From NCBI GenBank assembly GCA_050433985.1, contig JBNPWE010000004.1, positions 124,001 to 188,000 of the forward strand: DNA of 64,000 bases, given 5' to 3'. The position numbers were made by a program, and so were the translations under genes. Origin of the DNA: JACIYW01 sp014359745. Its GTDB lineage: Bacteria; Pseudomonadota; Alphaproteobacteria; Rhodobacterales; Rhodobacteraceae. The notes beneath the pieces are model-generated. The model had not been told where the DNA came from. It was given only the letters and a program-made list of their open reading frames with translations, and did not search any database. Below, piece after piece: positions 16,779 to 25,472 of the stretch (the first letter of the stretch is position 1; every line of letters begins with the position of its first letter).

Positions 16779-17834
16779 TTACTTCGGTTCGGCCATCGGT
16801 TTGGCGTTCAGCACCGCGTCGCGCACTTCGGCCAGACGCGCCTCGCTCAGCGGCACAAGGCCACGCTCTGACAGATAGCCGCCGGTGGTGATCGCATCAT
16901 CCGACATGAATTCCTCAAGATATCCCTCAAGGTTCTTGATGACGCCGCGATGCGCGTTTTTCACATAGAAATACAGCGGGCGCGAAATCGGGTAGGATTT
17001 GTCGGCGATGGTGTCGAAATTGGCCGGAATGCCGTTGATCTTGACGTCTTTCAGCTTGTCGAGGTTCTCGTAAAGGAACGAATAGCCAAAGATGCCGACG
17101 GCGTTCGGATCGGCCTCGAGGCGCTGCACGATCAGGTTGTCGTTTTCACCTGCTTCCACAAAGGGCCCGTCGGTGCGCATGCGCGAACAGTTTTCCTTGA
17201 CCCAGTTGCCAAAGGCTTTCTTGTCCAGCTTTGCCTTCTCGGCCTTCACGAAATCCAGCCCTTCGCAACCTTCATGCATCGCCAGTTCGACAAAGGCGTC
17301 ACGGGTGCCCGAGGTCGGCGGCGGGCCATAGGCCAGGATGTCGGTGGCAGGCAGCTTGGGGTCGATATCGGACCATTTCTTATTGGGGTTGTCTACCCAT
17401 TTGCCATCAACCGGCACCTGCGCGCCCAGCGCCAGGTAAACCTGTTCCAGCGTCAGGTCGAGGTCGACGGTGTTGGCGCGCGACACGGCAATCGACAGGC
17501 CGTCAAAGCCGATCAGCGCCTCGGAGATGTCGGTGACGCCGTTCTTTACGCAAAGATCATATTCGGATTTCTTCATCGCGCGCGAAGCGTTGGTGATATC
17601 GGGAAAGCTTTCACCGACACCGCCGCAGAAAATCTGCATGCCGCCGCCGGTCCCCGTCGATTCGATGATCGGCGACGGCGCGCCGGTCATGTTGGCGAAC
17701 TGTTCGGAAACCGCCTGCGCATAGGGGAACACCGTCGAGGAACCGACGATGCGAACCTCGTCGCGGGCAGCCGCGGCCGAGGCTGAAAGTGCGGCAATGG
17801 CCAGCACCGAAGCGGAAAGCTTGAAGGACGACAT
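16779..17834 (-). CDS. pstS: Phosphate-binding periplasmic protein PstS
   Basis: 351 residues with a Sec signal peptide (about 1-22, LSASVLAIAALSASAAAA then RDEVRIVGSS). Phosphate-contact motifs of the PstS family are visible: GSSTVFPYA, ESTGTGGGMQIFC and GPPPTSGTRDAFVEL. It delivers phosphate to PstCA. Start chosen at ATG 17834 because AGGAG lies 8 nt upstream and the signal peptide begins there; the frame continues upstream but into the Pho-box region. First pst gene after phoR, with its own promoter. Confidence 0.95.
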   Translation of the reverse strand: MSSFKLSASVLAIAALSASAAAARDEVRIVGSSTVFPYAQAVSEQFANMTGAPSPIIESTGTGGGMQIFCGGVGESFPDITNASRAMKKSEYDLCVKNGVTDISEALIGFDGLSIAVSRANTVDLDLTLEQVYLALGAQVPVDGKWVDNPNKKWSDIDPKLPATDILAYGPPPTSGTRDAFVELAMHEGCEGLDFVKAEKAKLDKKAFGNWVKENCSRMRTDGPFVEAGENDNLIVQRLEADPNAVGIFGYSFLYENLDKLKDVKINGIPANFDTIADKSYPISRPLYFYVKNAHRGVIKNLEGYLEEFMSDDAITTGGYLSERGLVPLSEARLAEVRDAVLNAKPMAEPK

Positions 17835-17920
17835 GAATTTCTCCTGGTCTGAGTGTCGCGGATGGGCCGCTATCGTTAGCGGCCTCATGGCGCGTGTTAG
17901 GCCCTTGCAGCTATAGTTTT

Positions 17921-17949
17921 GTGACAGTGATGTAACAGTATTATGACAA
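17921..17949 (-). promoter_or_regulatory. Three phased Pho boxes upstream of pstS
   Basis: On the reverse strand TTGTCAT-N4-CTGTTAC-N4-CTGTCAC, three 7-mers at exact 11-bp spacing, close to the PhoB half-site CTGTCAT. A -10-like CTATAG lies just downstream (17911-17916). The location 87 bp before the pstS start fits PhoB activation. Confidence 0.85.
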
Positions 17950-18005
17950 CGGCCGGTGTTGCCCAGCCCTGCGGCCAATCACGCAACCATAGCGTGCCAC
18001 CGGCC

Positions 18006-19064
18006 CTAGCTATGCGGCAAAACCACGGAAAACCGGCTGCCCCGGCCTTTTTCGCTGTCGATCATCAGCCGCCCGCGATGGCGGATCACGATATGCTTGA
18101 CGATGGCAAGCCCCAGCCCGGTGCCGCCCTTTTCGCGCGACCGATGCGTATCCACCCGGTAGAATCGTTCGGTCAGGCGCGGGATGTGAAGCGAATCAAT
18201 CCCTTCGCCCTGATCGATCACATCCACCCGAACCGCCGGGCCGCGCAGCGCCGCGTCACGTTCCAGCACGGTGACAACAACCTGCACATCGCCACCGGGC
18301 GCGCCGTATTTAACCGCGTTCTCGACAAGATTGCTGAACACCTGCGTCAACTGATCGGCATCCGCCTGCACCATCACCGGCCCTTGATAGCCCGATTGGA
18401 TCACCTGCGCCCCTGCCCCCTCGGCCATCGGGCGCAGTGCCGCGATCGATGAGCGCAGCACCGCGACAAGATCGACCGGCCCGGTCGGGCGCACCCGTTC
18501 CTCTGCCTCGACACGGCTCAGCGACATCAGATCGCTGACCATCCGGTTCATCCGTTCCGCCTCGCGCTGCATGACCGCCAGAAACCGCTCTCGGGCGGTT
18601 GCATCATCACGCGCGGCACCGCGCAGGGTTTCGATGAATCCCAGAAGGGCGGTCAGGGGTGTGCGCAGCTCGTGGCTGACATTGGCCACGAAATCGCGGC
18701 GGATCTCGCCCACCTGTTCCAGATCGGACCGATCCTCAAAACTGATCAGCACCTGCGCGCCATCTCCCGCACCGGTGACCGGCGCGCAGCGCGCCAGATA
18801 GATCGTCTCGCGCGATTGGCCGGGCACGCGATAGGTGACATCGCCGCTGCGCCCGTCACGCAGCGCCAGATCGACAGCGGCCAGCACATCGGGCTGGCGC
18901 AGGATGGTCAGGAAATGCCGCCCCGGCACCACCGCGCCAAACATGGTCCGCGCGGCAGGATTGGCCGAAACCACCCGTTGATCGCGCCCGACCAGGATCG
19001 CGGGAACCGGCACGGCATCAAGCAGCGATTGAATGTAATCGGTAAGCATTGGTTGGATTTCCAT
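18006..19064 (-). CDS. phoR: Phosphate regulon sensor kinase PhoR, soluble form
   Basis: 352 residues: PAS domain (~10-110), HisKA with phospho-His in FVANVSHELRTPLTALLGF, and HATPase_c with N box NLVENAVKYG, DQGEGI and GGTGLGLAIVKH. It phosphorylates PhoB. E. coli PhoR has two N-terminal membrane helices; none is visible here, so membrane contact would need PstC/A or PhoU. ATG 19064 and 19049 are both plausible; neither has a strong ribosome site, and the frame extends to 19202 through non-coding-looking sequence. Upstream of pstS on the same strand, 171 bp away. Confidence 0.9.
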   Translation of the reverse strand: MEIQPMLTDYIQSLLDAVPVPAILVGRDQRVVSANPAARTMFGAVVPGRHFLTILRQPDVLAAVDLALRDGRSGDVTYRVPGQSRETIYLARCAPVTGAGDGAQVLISFEDRSDLEQVGEIRRDFVANVSHELRTPLTALLGFIETLRGAARDDATARERFLAVMQREAERMNRMVSDLMSLSRVEAEERVRPTGPVDLVAVLRSSIAALRPMAEGAGAQVIQSGYQGPVMVQADADQLTQVFSNLVENAVKYGAPGGDVQVVVTVLERDAALRGPAVRVDVIDQGEGIDSLHIPRLTERFYRVDTHRSREKGGTGLGLAIVKHIVIRHRGRLMIDSEKGRGSRFSVVLPHS

Positions 19065-19261
19065 GAAACTGCATCGATTCGGCGCCGATGTTGTCGTCAA
19101 GGTAACGCAAGCATCGCATTTGTTACTTGCCGAAATAACAAGCAACGGTATGATCGGTTGATAAATCGCGTGCTTGCCCCGGAAAATGGCGAACCGGGGC
19201 ACGAAAGATCTTGACGCCGTTCACCTGTGCCACCTGCCGATGGGGCCATGCGGAATATCTG

Positions 19262-19639
19262 ATGACGTACAGTCCACCCTCCAGGTTTTTCGATCTCTTT
19301 ACCGGCAGCCTGCCGCCGGGCGCCCGGATTCTGGTATTGTCGCCCTGTGACGTATTGCGCGCAATGATGTCGGCCCATGCCAACCTTGATGTGGTCTACA
19401 GCCGGTCGTCGACGCTGGGCCGCGCGCTGCTGAAACGGCTTGGCCCCGATCTGGTGCTTGCGCCGGTTCTGGGGCGCGAACATGACATCCTGGAAATCGC
19501 GAAGCGGCTGCACGCCTTGGGGTTCCAGGGGGTGCTCTATGGTATCAATCCACCGTCCTTGCAGGCGGCGTTTGTCCATGCCGACGTGAGCGCCCAGTGC
19601 CCCGGCCTGCGGTTTCACCTGATCGACCGTCCGATGTAG
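19262..19639 (+). CDS. Conserved hypothetical protein, receiver-like fold possible
   Basis: About 125 residues from ATG 19262 (MTYSPPSRFFDLFTGSLPPG); an earlier in-frame ATG at 19211 would add 17 residues with two Cys (CATCRW). The body alternates hydrophobic strands and helices (ARILVLSPCD, DVVYSRSSTLGRALLKRLG, DLVLAPVLGREHDILEIAKRL, GVLYGI), a Rossmann-like or receiver-like pattern, but with no phospho-acceptor Asp set. Divergent from phoR, convergent with the PLP lyase 8 bp away. Function unknown. Confidence 0.55.
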   Translation: MTYSPPSRFFDLFTGSLPPGARILVLSPCDVLRAMMSAHANLDVVYSRSSTLGRALLKRLGPDLVLAPVLGREHDILEIAKRLHALGFQGVLYGINPPSLQAAFVHADVSAQCPGLRFHLIDRPM

Positions 19640-19647
19640 GCACGTCA

Positions 19648-20847
19648 TCACGGCGTTGCCGCGCGGGCGGCGGCGATGCCGGTGCAAAAGTCGGCGGCCA
19701 GCACCTCAAAGGGTTCCACCCCGACCGAGACGCGAAAATACCCTTCCGATATGCCGATGGCGGCGCGCGCCGCATCGGTCAGGCCGCGATGCGAACTTGA
19801 CGCGGGATGCGACAGCGTGGTGGCGATATCGCCCAGCGTCGGCGCAAAGGCCACGCGCGGCATGGCGCGGGTCAGCGCATTGGCGGCGGCGCGGCCGCCC
19901 GCCACCTCGAATCCCAGCATGTTGCCGCCCCGCCCGCCCAGCAGCGCCGCGGCGCGACCCCGATCGGGGTGATCGGCGCGGGTGGGGTAATTCACGCGCA
20001 AAACCCCCGGCGTTCCGGCCAGCAGATCGGCCAGACGCGCGGCGGTTTCCGTTGCCCGGTCATAGCGCAGATCAAAGGAATAAAGCCCGCGTTCGGCCAG
20101 CCAGCAATCAAACGGGCTTGGCGTCAGGCCCCATGTCACGGCGGCGGCGCGGACCTCTGCGCGCAGGTCCGCATCGCGCACCGCGACATAGCCAAGCGTC
20201 GCATCGGCATGGCCAGCCAGAAGTTTCGTCACCGAATGCACCACGATATCGGCCCCGTGATCGAACGGGTGATAGCCGCGCGGCGTGGTAAAGGTGTTGT
20301 CAACCACCAGCAGGATACCGCGCTCACGGGCCAGCCGCGCGATCCCGTCCATATCGGCCAGCCGCAGGGTGGGGTTTGACACCACCTCGACCAGGATCAT
20401 CCGGGTTTCTGGGCGGATCGCGGCGGCCACCGCCCCGATATCGGTCGGATCGGCCAGAGAGGCGGCAATGCCCAGCCGGGGCAGATCCTGCGACAACATC
20501 CGCAGCGACCGGCCGTAAAGCTGATCGCCGCCCAGCACATGATCGCCAGCGCGCAGCGCCCCCAGCATCACCGCCGAAACCGCCGCCATGCCCGATCCGG
20601 TCACAAAGCCGCCCTCGGCCCCTTCCATCGTGTCGATCATCGCTGCCAGAACATCGGCATTCGGATGCCCCTCGCGCGCATAGGAATAGCCGGGCGCGCG
20701 CCCTTCGTAATGATCGTCAAGCGCATCGGGATCGCGGGCGGCATAGACGACCGAGGCCTGCAACGGCGTGGCCACGGGGCGCGCGGCGCTCAAAGGCCAG
20801 GGCTGGCGGCGGGCAAGCGGCGGATGATCGGGGGGCGGCACGGGCAT
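19648..20847 (-). CDS. Cys/Met metabolism PLP-dependent enzyme (cystathionine lyase/synthase type)
   Basis: 399 residues of the gamma family of PLP enzymes. Typical blocks are YSYAREGHPNADVL, ETRMILVEVVSNPTLRLADM, VVDNTFTTP and the PLP lysine in DIVVHSVTKLLAGHADATLG (Lys208), then the ATTLSHPASSSHR motif near the C-terminus. It acts on cystathionine, homoserine esters or related thiol amino acids in the cytoplasm. Beta-lyase, gamma-lyase or gamma-synthase cannot be separated by eye, so no symbol is given. Another family member (metY) lies at 38327. Confidence 0.85.
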   Translation of the reverse strand: MPVPPPDHPPLARRQPWPLSAARPVATPLQASVVYAARDPDALDDHYEGRAPGYSYAREGHPNADVLAAMIDTMEGAEGGFVTGSGMAAVSAVMLGALRAGDHVLGGDQLYGRSLRMLSQDLPRLGIAASLADPTDIGAVAAAIRPETRMILVEVVSNPTLRLADMDGIARLARERGILLVVDNTFTTPRGYHPFDHGADIVVHSVTKLLAGHADATLGYVAVRDADLRAEVRAAAVTWGLTPSPFDCWLAERGLYSFDLRYDRATETAARLADLLAGTPGVLRVNYPTRADHPDRGRAAALLGGRGGNMLGFEVAGGRAAANALTRAMPRVAFAPTLGDIATTLSHPASSSHRGLTDAARAAIGISEGYFRVSVGVEPFEVLAADFCTGIAAARAATP

Positions 20848-20927
20848 GGCGTTTCCTTTGCGCTTTTCCGTTGCGCGCGGCGCGCGCGCGTCGCATGGGT
20901 CAGGTAGCGTGGGTCAGGTCGGGCAGG

Positions 20928-21452
20928 TCACACCGGGCGCATCCCGTCGCGAAACCGGCGCATGTTGTCGCGGTAGTTTTCGGCAGCCTTCCGCAGCCCC
21001 GCGATCGCTGCGGCATCCAGGCTGCGCACCACCCGCCCCGGCGCGCCCATCACCAGGCTGCCATCGGGTATTTCCTTGCCCTCGGTGATCAGCGCACCGG
21101 CGCCGATCAGGCAGTTGCGCCCGATCCGGGCCCCATTGAGCACCGTCGCCCCCATCCCGATCAGCGTGCCCTCGCCGATGGTGCAGCCATGCAGCATCGC
21201 CTTGTGGCCGATGGTGCAATAATCGCCAATCACCAGCGGATAGCCCATATCGGTATGCAGCACACAATTTTCCTGGATGTTGGTGCAGGCGCCCAGCGTG
21301 ATATATTCGTTATCGCCGCGCAGCGTCGATCCGAACCACACCGCCGAACCCGACCCCAGCACCACCCGCCCGATCACATTGGCATCGGGGGCCACCCAGT
21401 AATCGCCCGTCTCGGGCAGGTCGGGGCGGATACCATCAAGCGCGTAGATCAT
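20928..21452 (-). CDS. Gamma-class carbonic anhydrase-like hexapeptide protein
   Basis: 174 residues forming a left-handed beta helix of hexapeptide repeats, followed by a C-terminal helix. Candidate zinc ligands of the gamma carbonic anhydrase family are the His residues in NCVLHTDMGYPL and IGHKAMLHGC. Homologues (PaaY/YrdA/CaiE group) may be carbonic anhydrases, acyl-CoA thioesterases or metal-binding proteins of unknown role. It overlaps gmk by 17 bp, so the two are translationally linked. Confidence 0.85.
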   Translation of the reverse strand: MIYALDGIRPDLPETGDYWVAPDANVIGRVVLGSGSAVWFGSTLRGDNEYITLGACTNIQENCVLHTDMGYPLVIGDYCTIGHKAMLHGCTIGEGTLIGMGATVLNGARIGRNCLIGAGALITEGKEIPDGSLVMGAPGRVVRSLDAAAIAGLRKAAENYRDNMRRFRDGMRPV

Positions 21453-22089
21453 CTTTCATCTCCTCGAATTCGGTGTTGAGCGCGCGCACGAACCCGGTCA
21501 GGTCCGGCTGCCGGTCGCGGCGCAGGCGTTCAGCGGCGACAATCGCACGCAATTCCGCCCCGGCCTGTTCCAGATCACGGTTGACCAGAACGTAATCATA
21601 TTCGGCCCAATGGCTGATCTCGTCGCGCGCGCGCGCCATGCGGGCCTGGATCACCTCGGGCGTGTCCTGACCGCGGGCGCGCAGCCGCGCGGCCAGTTCG
21701 TGGATCGACGGCGGCAGTACAAAGACCGATACCACCTCTTTGCCCAGCGATGAATTGCGAATCTGCTGCCCGCCCTGCCAGTCGATATCGAACAGCGTGT
21801 CGCGCCCCGCCGCCATCGCCTCCACCACCGGCGCGCGCGGCGAGCCATAGAAATTGCCGAACACCTCGGCATGTTCCAGCATCTCGCCCGCCGCCACCTG
21901 CGCCTGAAACGCGGCGCGGCTGCGGAAATGATAGTCGCGCCCGTCCACCTCGCCGGGGCGCGGCGCGCGGGTGGTGGCGGAAACCGAAAAGCGGATATCG
22001 CCATCCCAACCGATCAGGGCGCGCGCCAGCGTCGATTTTCCCGCCCCCGACGGCGAGGACAGGATGATCAAAAGCCCGCGCCGTGCCAT
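21436..22089 (-). CDS. gmk: Guanylate kinase
   Basis: 217 residues. Phosphorylates GMP to GDP with ATP. Walker A SSPSGAGKST (11-20), GMP-binding SATTRAPRPGEVDGRDYHF, LEHAEVFGNFYGSPR, DIDWQGGQQIR, and the lid RARGQDTPEVIQARMARA. Follows yicC by 3 bp, the common yicC-gmk order. Confidence 0.96.
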   Translation of the reverse strand: MARRGLLIILSSPSGAGKSTLARALIGWDGDIRFSVSATTRAPRPGEVDGRDYHFRSRAAFQAQVAAGEMLEHAEVFGNFYGSPRAPVVEAMAAGRDTLFDIDWQGGQQIRNSSLGKEVVSVFVLPPSIHELAARLRARGQDTPEVIQARMARARDEISHWAEYDYVLVNRDLEQAGAELRAIVAAERLRRDRQPDLTGFVRALNTEFEEMKDDLRA

Positions 22090-22092
22090 CCG

Positions 22093-22983
22093 CTACTCCA
22101 CATTCGCCACCTGTTCGCGCATTTGATCGATCACCACCTTGAGGTCAAGACCAAGCGCCGTCAGCCCCGGATGCTGTGCCTTGGAACACAGGGTGTTGGC
22201 CTCGCGGTTGAATTCCTGGGTGAGAAATTCGAACTTGCGCCCGACCGGGCCATCGGATGCCAGCAGGGCGCGGGCCGCGCCGATATGGGTGCGCAGGCGG
22301 TCGAGTTCCTCGGTCACATCCGATTTCACCGCGATCAGCGCCAGTTCCTGCGCAACCCGCCCCGCATCGACGCCATCGGCCGCGCCCAGCACCTGTTCCA
22401 GATTGGTGCGCAGCGCAGCCGCCTGTGCCGCCGCACGCGCCGGGATCAGCAGGGCGGCTTCCTCCGTGAGCGCCGCGATCCGGTCGATCTGTGCGCCGAT
22501 GATCGCGGCCAGGGCCGCGCCTTCGGCGGCGCGCGCGGCGTTGAAATCGTCAAGCAGCGCGGGCAGATCGGCCAGCAGCGCCCGGACCGTAGCAGCGGCA
22601 TCCACCGCGCCCGCGCCCGCATCCCAGACACCGCGCAGCGTCAACACCTCTGCCCAGGTGGCGGGGGCCAGCGGCAACCCCTCGGCATCGGCCGCGGCGC
22701 GCACGACGGCAAGGGCCCGCAGCGCCGCCGCCAGCGCCCCGGCGTTGACAGGGGCCGCCAGCGACGCGGGGTCGCGTTCCAGCCGCAGCGACAGCGTGAT
22801 GTTGCCGCGCGCCACGGATGCCGCGACCAGGGGGCGCACTGCCGCCTCCAGCCCGTCGATCCCCTCGGGCAGCCGCAACCGCAGGTCGAACCCGCGCCCG
22901 TTCACACCGCGCATGTCCCACAGCCAGGCCATTGCGTCCGCCGCGCCCCGCCGTGTGGCAAAGCCGGTCATAGAGTTAACCAT
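22093..22983 (-). CDS. yicC: YicC-family endoribonuclease-like protein
   Basis: 296 residues with the YicC N-terminus (MVNSMTGFATRRG), the VNGRGFDLRLRLPEG block and the conserved C-terminal DUF1732 part (VGRKFEFLTQEFNREANTLCSK, VIDQMREQVANVE). E. coli YicC is an RNase affecting sRNA RyhB; other members are less studied. Start chosen at 22983 by alignment with the usual MIxSMT(G/A) start; an ATG at 22971 is also possible. Upstream of gmk, same operon. Confidence 0.9.
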   Translation of the reverse strand: MVNSMTGFATRRGAADAMAWLWDMRGVNGRGFDLRLRLPEGIDGLEAAVRPLVAASVARGNITLSLRLERDPASLAAPVNAGALAAALRALAVVRAAADAEGLPLAPATWAEVLTLRGVWDAGAGAVDAAATVRALLADLPALLDDFNAARAAEGAALAAIIGAQIDRIAALTEEAALLIPARAAAQAAALRTNLEQVLGAADGVDAGRVAQELALIAVKSDVTEELDRLRTHIGAARALLASDGPVGRKFEFLTQEFNREANTLCSKAQHPGLTALGLDLKVVIDQMREQVANVE

Positions 22984-23023
22984 CTGCCCGCTTTCCTCGC
23001 CAAATCCCGCATGAACCCTGCTA

Positions 23024-23038
23024 TTAACATTCAGGTAA
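23024..23038. promoter_or_regulatory. Possible CtrA box (one mismatch)
   Basis: TTAA-N7-GTAA, one base away from the CtrA consensus TTAA-N7-TTAA. It lies between divergent yicC and the PAS gene. One mismatch makes it uncertain. Confidence 0.35.
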
Positions 23039-23105
23039 TCTTTACGCATGTACTGTTAACACGGGCCTCTGGCCAAGAGTATACCAACCGCGAACGAGGC
23101 GTCAG

Positions 23106-23810
23106 ATGCAGCGCATGGATCAGGACAGTGTGACATCCTTCACCGGATTTGCGGGGCCCGGCGACCGGGGGCCGAGCAGCCCGCAGATCAGCCCGCAGAT
23201 CAGCCCGTCGTTGCGGGCGCTGGCCGTCGTGCGCGCCTATTGGCAGGCGCTCTATCGCCCCGGCGTGGTGCCCGCCCGTGCCCGGATCAACCCGCGCGGC
23301 CTGGATACCGCGCTTGATCAGACCTTCATCCTTGAACGCATCGCGCCCGGCCATGCCAGGTTTCGCCTTGCCGGGATACACCTGAACGAGGTGATGGGCA
23401 TGGATGTGCGCGGCATGCCGCTGTCATCGCTGATCAACGCCGGGTTCCGCGAAACCTTGTCCGGGGCGCTCGAAACCGTGTTCGATGGCCCCGCGATTGC
23501 CGATATTCACCTGACAGCGCGGCGGGAAATCGGCCGCCCGCCGCTGACCGGGCGGCTGCTGATGCTGCCGCTGTGCAGCGATGCGGGCGAGGTGAACCGC
23601 GTGCTTGGCTGCCTTGCGACCGAGGGCGCCATTGGCCGCACCCCGCGCCGCTTCGACATCGCAACCGCGCAGATCGCCGGTCTCGATGGCAGGCCCGCCC
23701 ACCGGATAGCCCCCGCCTTTGCCGAAGCCCCCGCCTTTGCCGAAGCCCCTGCCGCGTTCGAACCGGCGCCCGCCCGCCCCCATCTGCGTCTGGTCAAGAC
23801 CGACCGGTAA
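23106..23810 (+). CDS. PAS_5 family protein
   Basis: 234 residues. Residues ~35-180 match the PAS_5 (PF07310-like) domain found in Rhodobacterales and Rhizobiales: LRALAVVRAYWQALY, RINPRGLDTALDQTFILERI, ARFRLAGIHLNEVMGMDVRGMPLSSL. The tail is low complexity with the repeat AFAEAPAFAEAP, and the N-terminus repeats QISPQISP, both probably from slippage. The role is unknown; PAS_5 proteins are soluble and may be regulators. GAGG lies 6 nt before ATG 23106. Confidence 0.8.
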   Translation: MQRMDQDSVTSFTGFAGPGDRGPSSPQISPQISPSLRALAVVRAYWQALYRPGVVPARARINPRGLDTALDQTFILERIAPGHARFRLAGIHLNEVMGMDVRGMPLSSLINAGFRETLSGALETVFDGPAIADIHLTARREIGRPPLTGRLLMLPLCSDAGEVNRVLGCLATEGAIGRTPRRFDIATAQIAGLDGRPAHRIAPAFAEAPAFAEAPAAFEPAPARPHLRLVKTDR

Positions 23811-23858
23811 CCGACCGCGCGCCTGACCCGCCGCGCGCCCAGGGCAGACGTGGGAAAT

Positions 23859-23920
23859 GAGTATTTGGGCCAAGATGAAATGCAAAAACGTTTTCTTGGG
23901 CGGTCAGGCTGCGGGTCTGA
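23859..23920 (+). repeat. Dispersed intergenic repeat, copy 2
   Basis: Core GAGTATTTGGGCCAAGATGA, then the conserved tail block GCGGTCAGGCTGCGGGTCTG. It sits between the convergent PAS gene and DAHP synthase. The upstream stretch CAGACGTGGGAAAT is shared with copies 4 and 10. Confidence 0.8.
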
Positions 23921-23937
23921 ATGATGGCAACAGGCGC

Positions 23938-25311
23938 TTACCCCGCCGTGCGCTTTTTCAGTGCCTCGTGGCGGGTTGAAAGCTCCTCCGCGACCAGAAA
24001 CGCCAGTTCCAGCGATTGGCTGGCATTCAGGCGCGGGTCGCAGGCGGTGTGATAGCGATCCGACAGGTTCTCGTCGGTCACGGCGCGCAGGCCGCCGGTG
24101 CATTCGGTGACATCCGCGCCGGTCATCTCGAAATGCACGCCGCCGGGGATCGTGCCCTCGGCCTTGTGCACGGCAAAGAATTCGCGCACCTCGCGCAGCA
24201 CCGATTCAAACGGGCGGGTTTTATACCCGGTGGCCGATTTTATGGTGTTGCCGTGCATCGGGTCGCAGGTCCACACCACATTCGCGCCCTCTGCTTCGAC
24301 GACGCGGATCAGACGCGGCAGATGATCGCCCACCTTGCCCGCGCCAAAACGCGCGATCAGGGTCAGGCGGCCGGGTTCATTTTCGGGGTTGAGCGCGGCC
24401 ATGAGGCGCTTGAGGTCATCCTCCTGGATCGAGGGGCCGCATTTCAGCCCGATCGGGTTCTGCACCCCGCGCGCAAAGGTGACATGCGCGCCGTCGGGCT
24501 GGCGGGTGCGGTCGCCGATCCAGATCATGTGGCCCGATCCGGCCACCGGCAGGCCGGTGGTGGAATCGGTGCGGCACAGCGCCTCTTCATATTCCAGAAG
24601 CAGCGCCTCGTGGCTGGTGTAGAAATCGACCTTGGACAATTCATGCGCGGTGTCGGCATTCACGCCGGCCGCCGTCATGAAATCCAGCGCATCGCCGATC
24701 CGGTCGGACAAGGCTCGGTAGCGTTCGGCCTTGTCGGCCTCGGCGAAACCCAGCGTCCAGGAATGCACCCGGTGGATATCGGCGAACCCGCCCGTGGAAA
24801 AGGCGCGCAGCAGGTTCAGCGTGGCGGCGGCCTGCGTATAGGCCTGCAACATGCGGGCGGGATCGGGGATGCGCGCCTCGGCGGTGAACTCGAACCCGTT
24901 GATGATGTCACCCCGGTAGCTGGGCAATTCCACCCCGTCGATGACCTCGGTGGGGGCGGAACGCGGCTTGGCGAATTGCCCCGCCATGCGGCCCACCTTG
25001 ATCACCGGCACCTTGGCGCCAAAGGTCAGCACCACCGCCATCTGCAACATCACGCGGAAGGTGTCGCGGATGCTGTCGGCGCTGAAGCCACTGAAGCTTT
25101 CGGCGCAGTCGCCGCCCTGCAACAGGAATGCCTTGCCCTGCGCCGCCTGCCCAAGCTGCGCCTTGAGCCTGCGCACCTCGCCCGCGAAGACCAGCGGCGG
25201 ATATTTGGACAGTTGCGCCTCGACCTGCGCAAGGGCCGCGGCATCGGTATACTCTGGCATCTGCACGCGGGGCTTGCTGCGCCAATCAGATTTTGTCCAG
25301 GCCTTTGTCAT
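23938..25311 (-). CDS. Class II 3-deoxy-7-phosphoheptulonate (DAHP) synthase
   Basis: 457 residues. First step of the shikimate pathway, joining phosphoenolpyruvate and erythrose 4-phosphate. Class II (plant/mycobacterial AroG) motifs: LLQGGDCAESFSGF, VIKVGRMAGQFAKPRS, LPSYRGDIING, FYTSHEALLLEYEEALCR, GVQNPIGLKCGPS, VVWTCDPMHGNTI and ECTGGLRAVTD. Start at ATG 25311 (MTKAWTKSDWRSKPR); the open frame upstream is an antisense-like extension. Monocistronic as far as can be seen. Confidence 0.94.
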   Translation of the reverse strand: MTKAWTKSDWRSKPRVQMPEYTDAAALAQVEAQLSKYPPLVFAGEVRRLKAQLGQAAQGKAFLLQGGDCAESFSGFSADSIRDTFRVMLQMAVVLTFGAKVPVIKVGRMAGQFAKPRSAPTEVIDGVELPSYRGDIINGFEFTAEARIPDPARMLQAYTQAAATLNLLRAFSTGGFADIHRVHSWTLGFAEADKAERYRALSDRIGDALDFMTAAGVNADTAHELSKVDFYTSHEALLLEYEEALCRTDSTTGLPVAGSGHMIWIGDRTRQPDGAHVTFARGVQNPIGLKCGPSIQEDDLKRLMAALNPENEPGRLTLIARFGAGKVGDHLPRLIRVVEAEGANVVWTCDPMHGNTIKSATGYKTRPFESVLREVREFFAVHKAEGTIPGGVHFEMTGADVTECTGGLRAVTDENLSDRYHTACDPRLNASQSLELAFLVAEELSTRHEALKKRTAG

Positions 25312-25472
25312 GTCCGTCTCCGACGTAAGGAACGCGGGGAAGGTTATAGGCCGCGCGGGCGCCCCGTGCAAACGCCGATTACCCCGGCGGGGCGATAAAT
25401 CGGCCGCCGCGCCCCTTGAAAGGCCCCGCAATTCCTGTTTCGGTAGTCAGGACGCGCAAGAACAGGTCACCG

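Noticed and set aside
15021..16871. 616-codon open frame antisense to pstC/pstA
   Set aside because: Composition is His/Arg/Gln-rich and no domain is visible, while the opposite strand encodes clear PstC and PstA.
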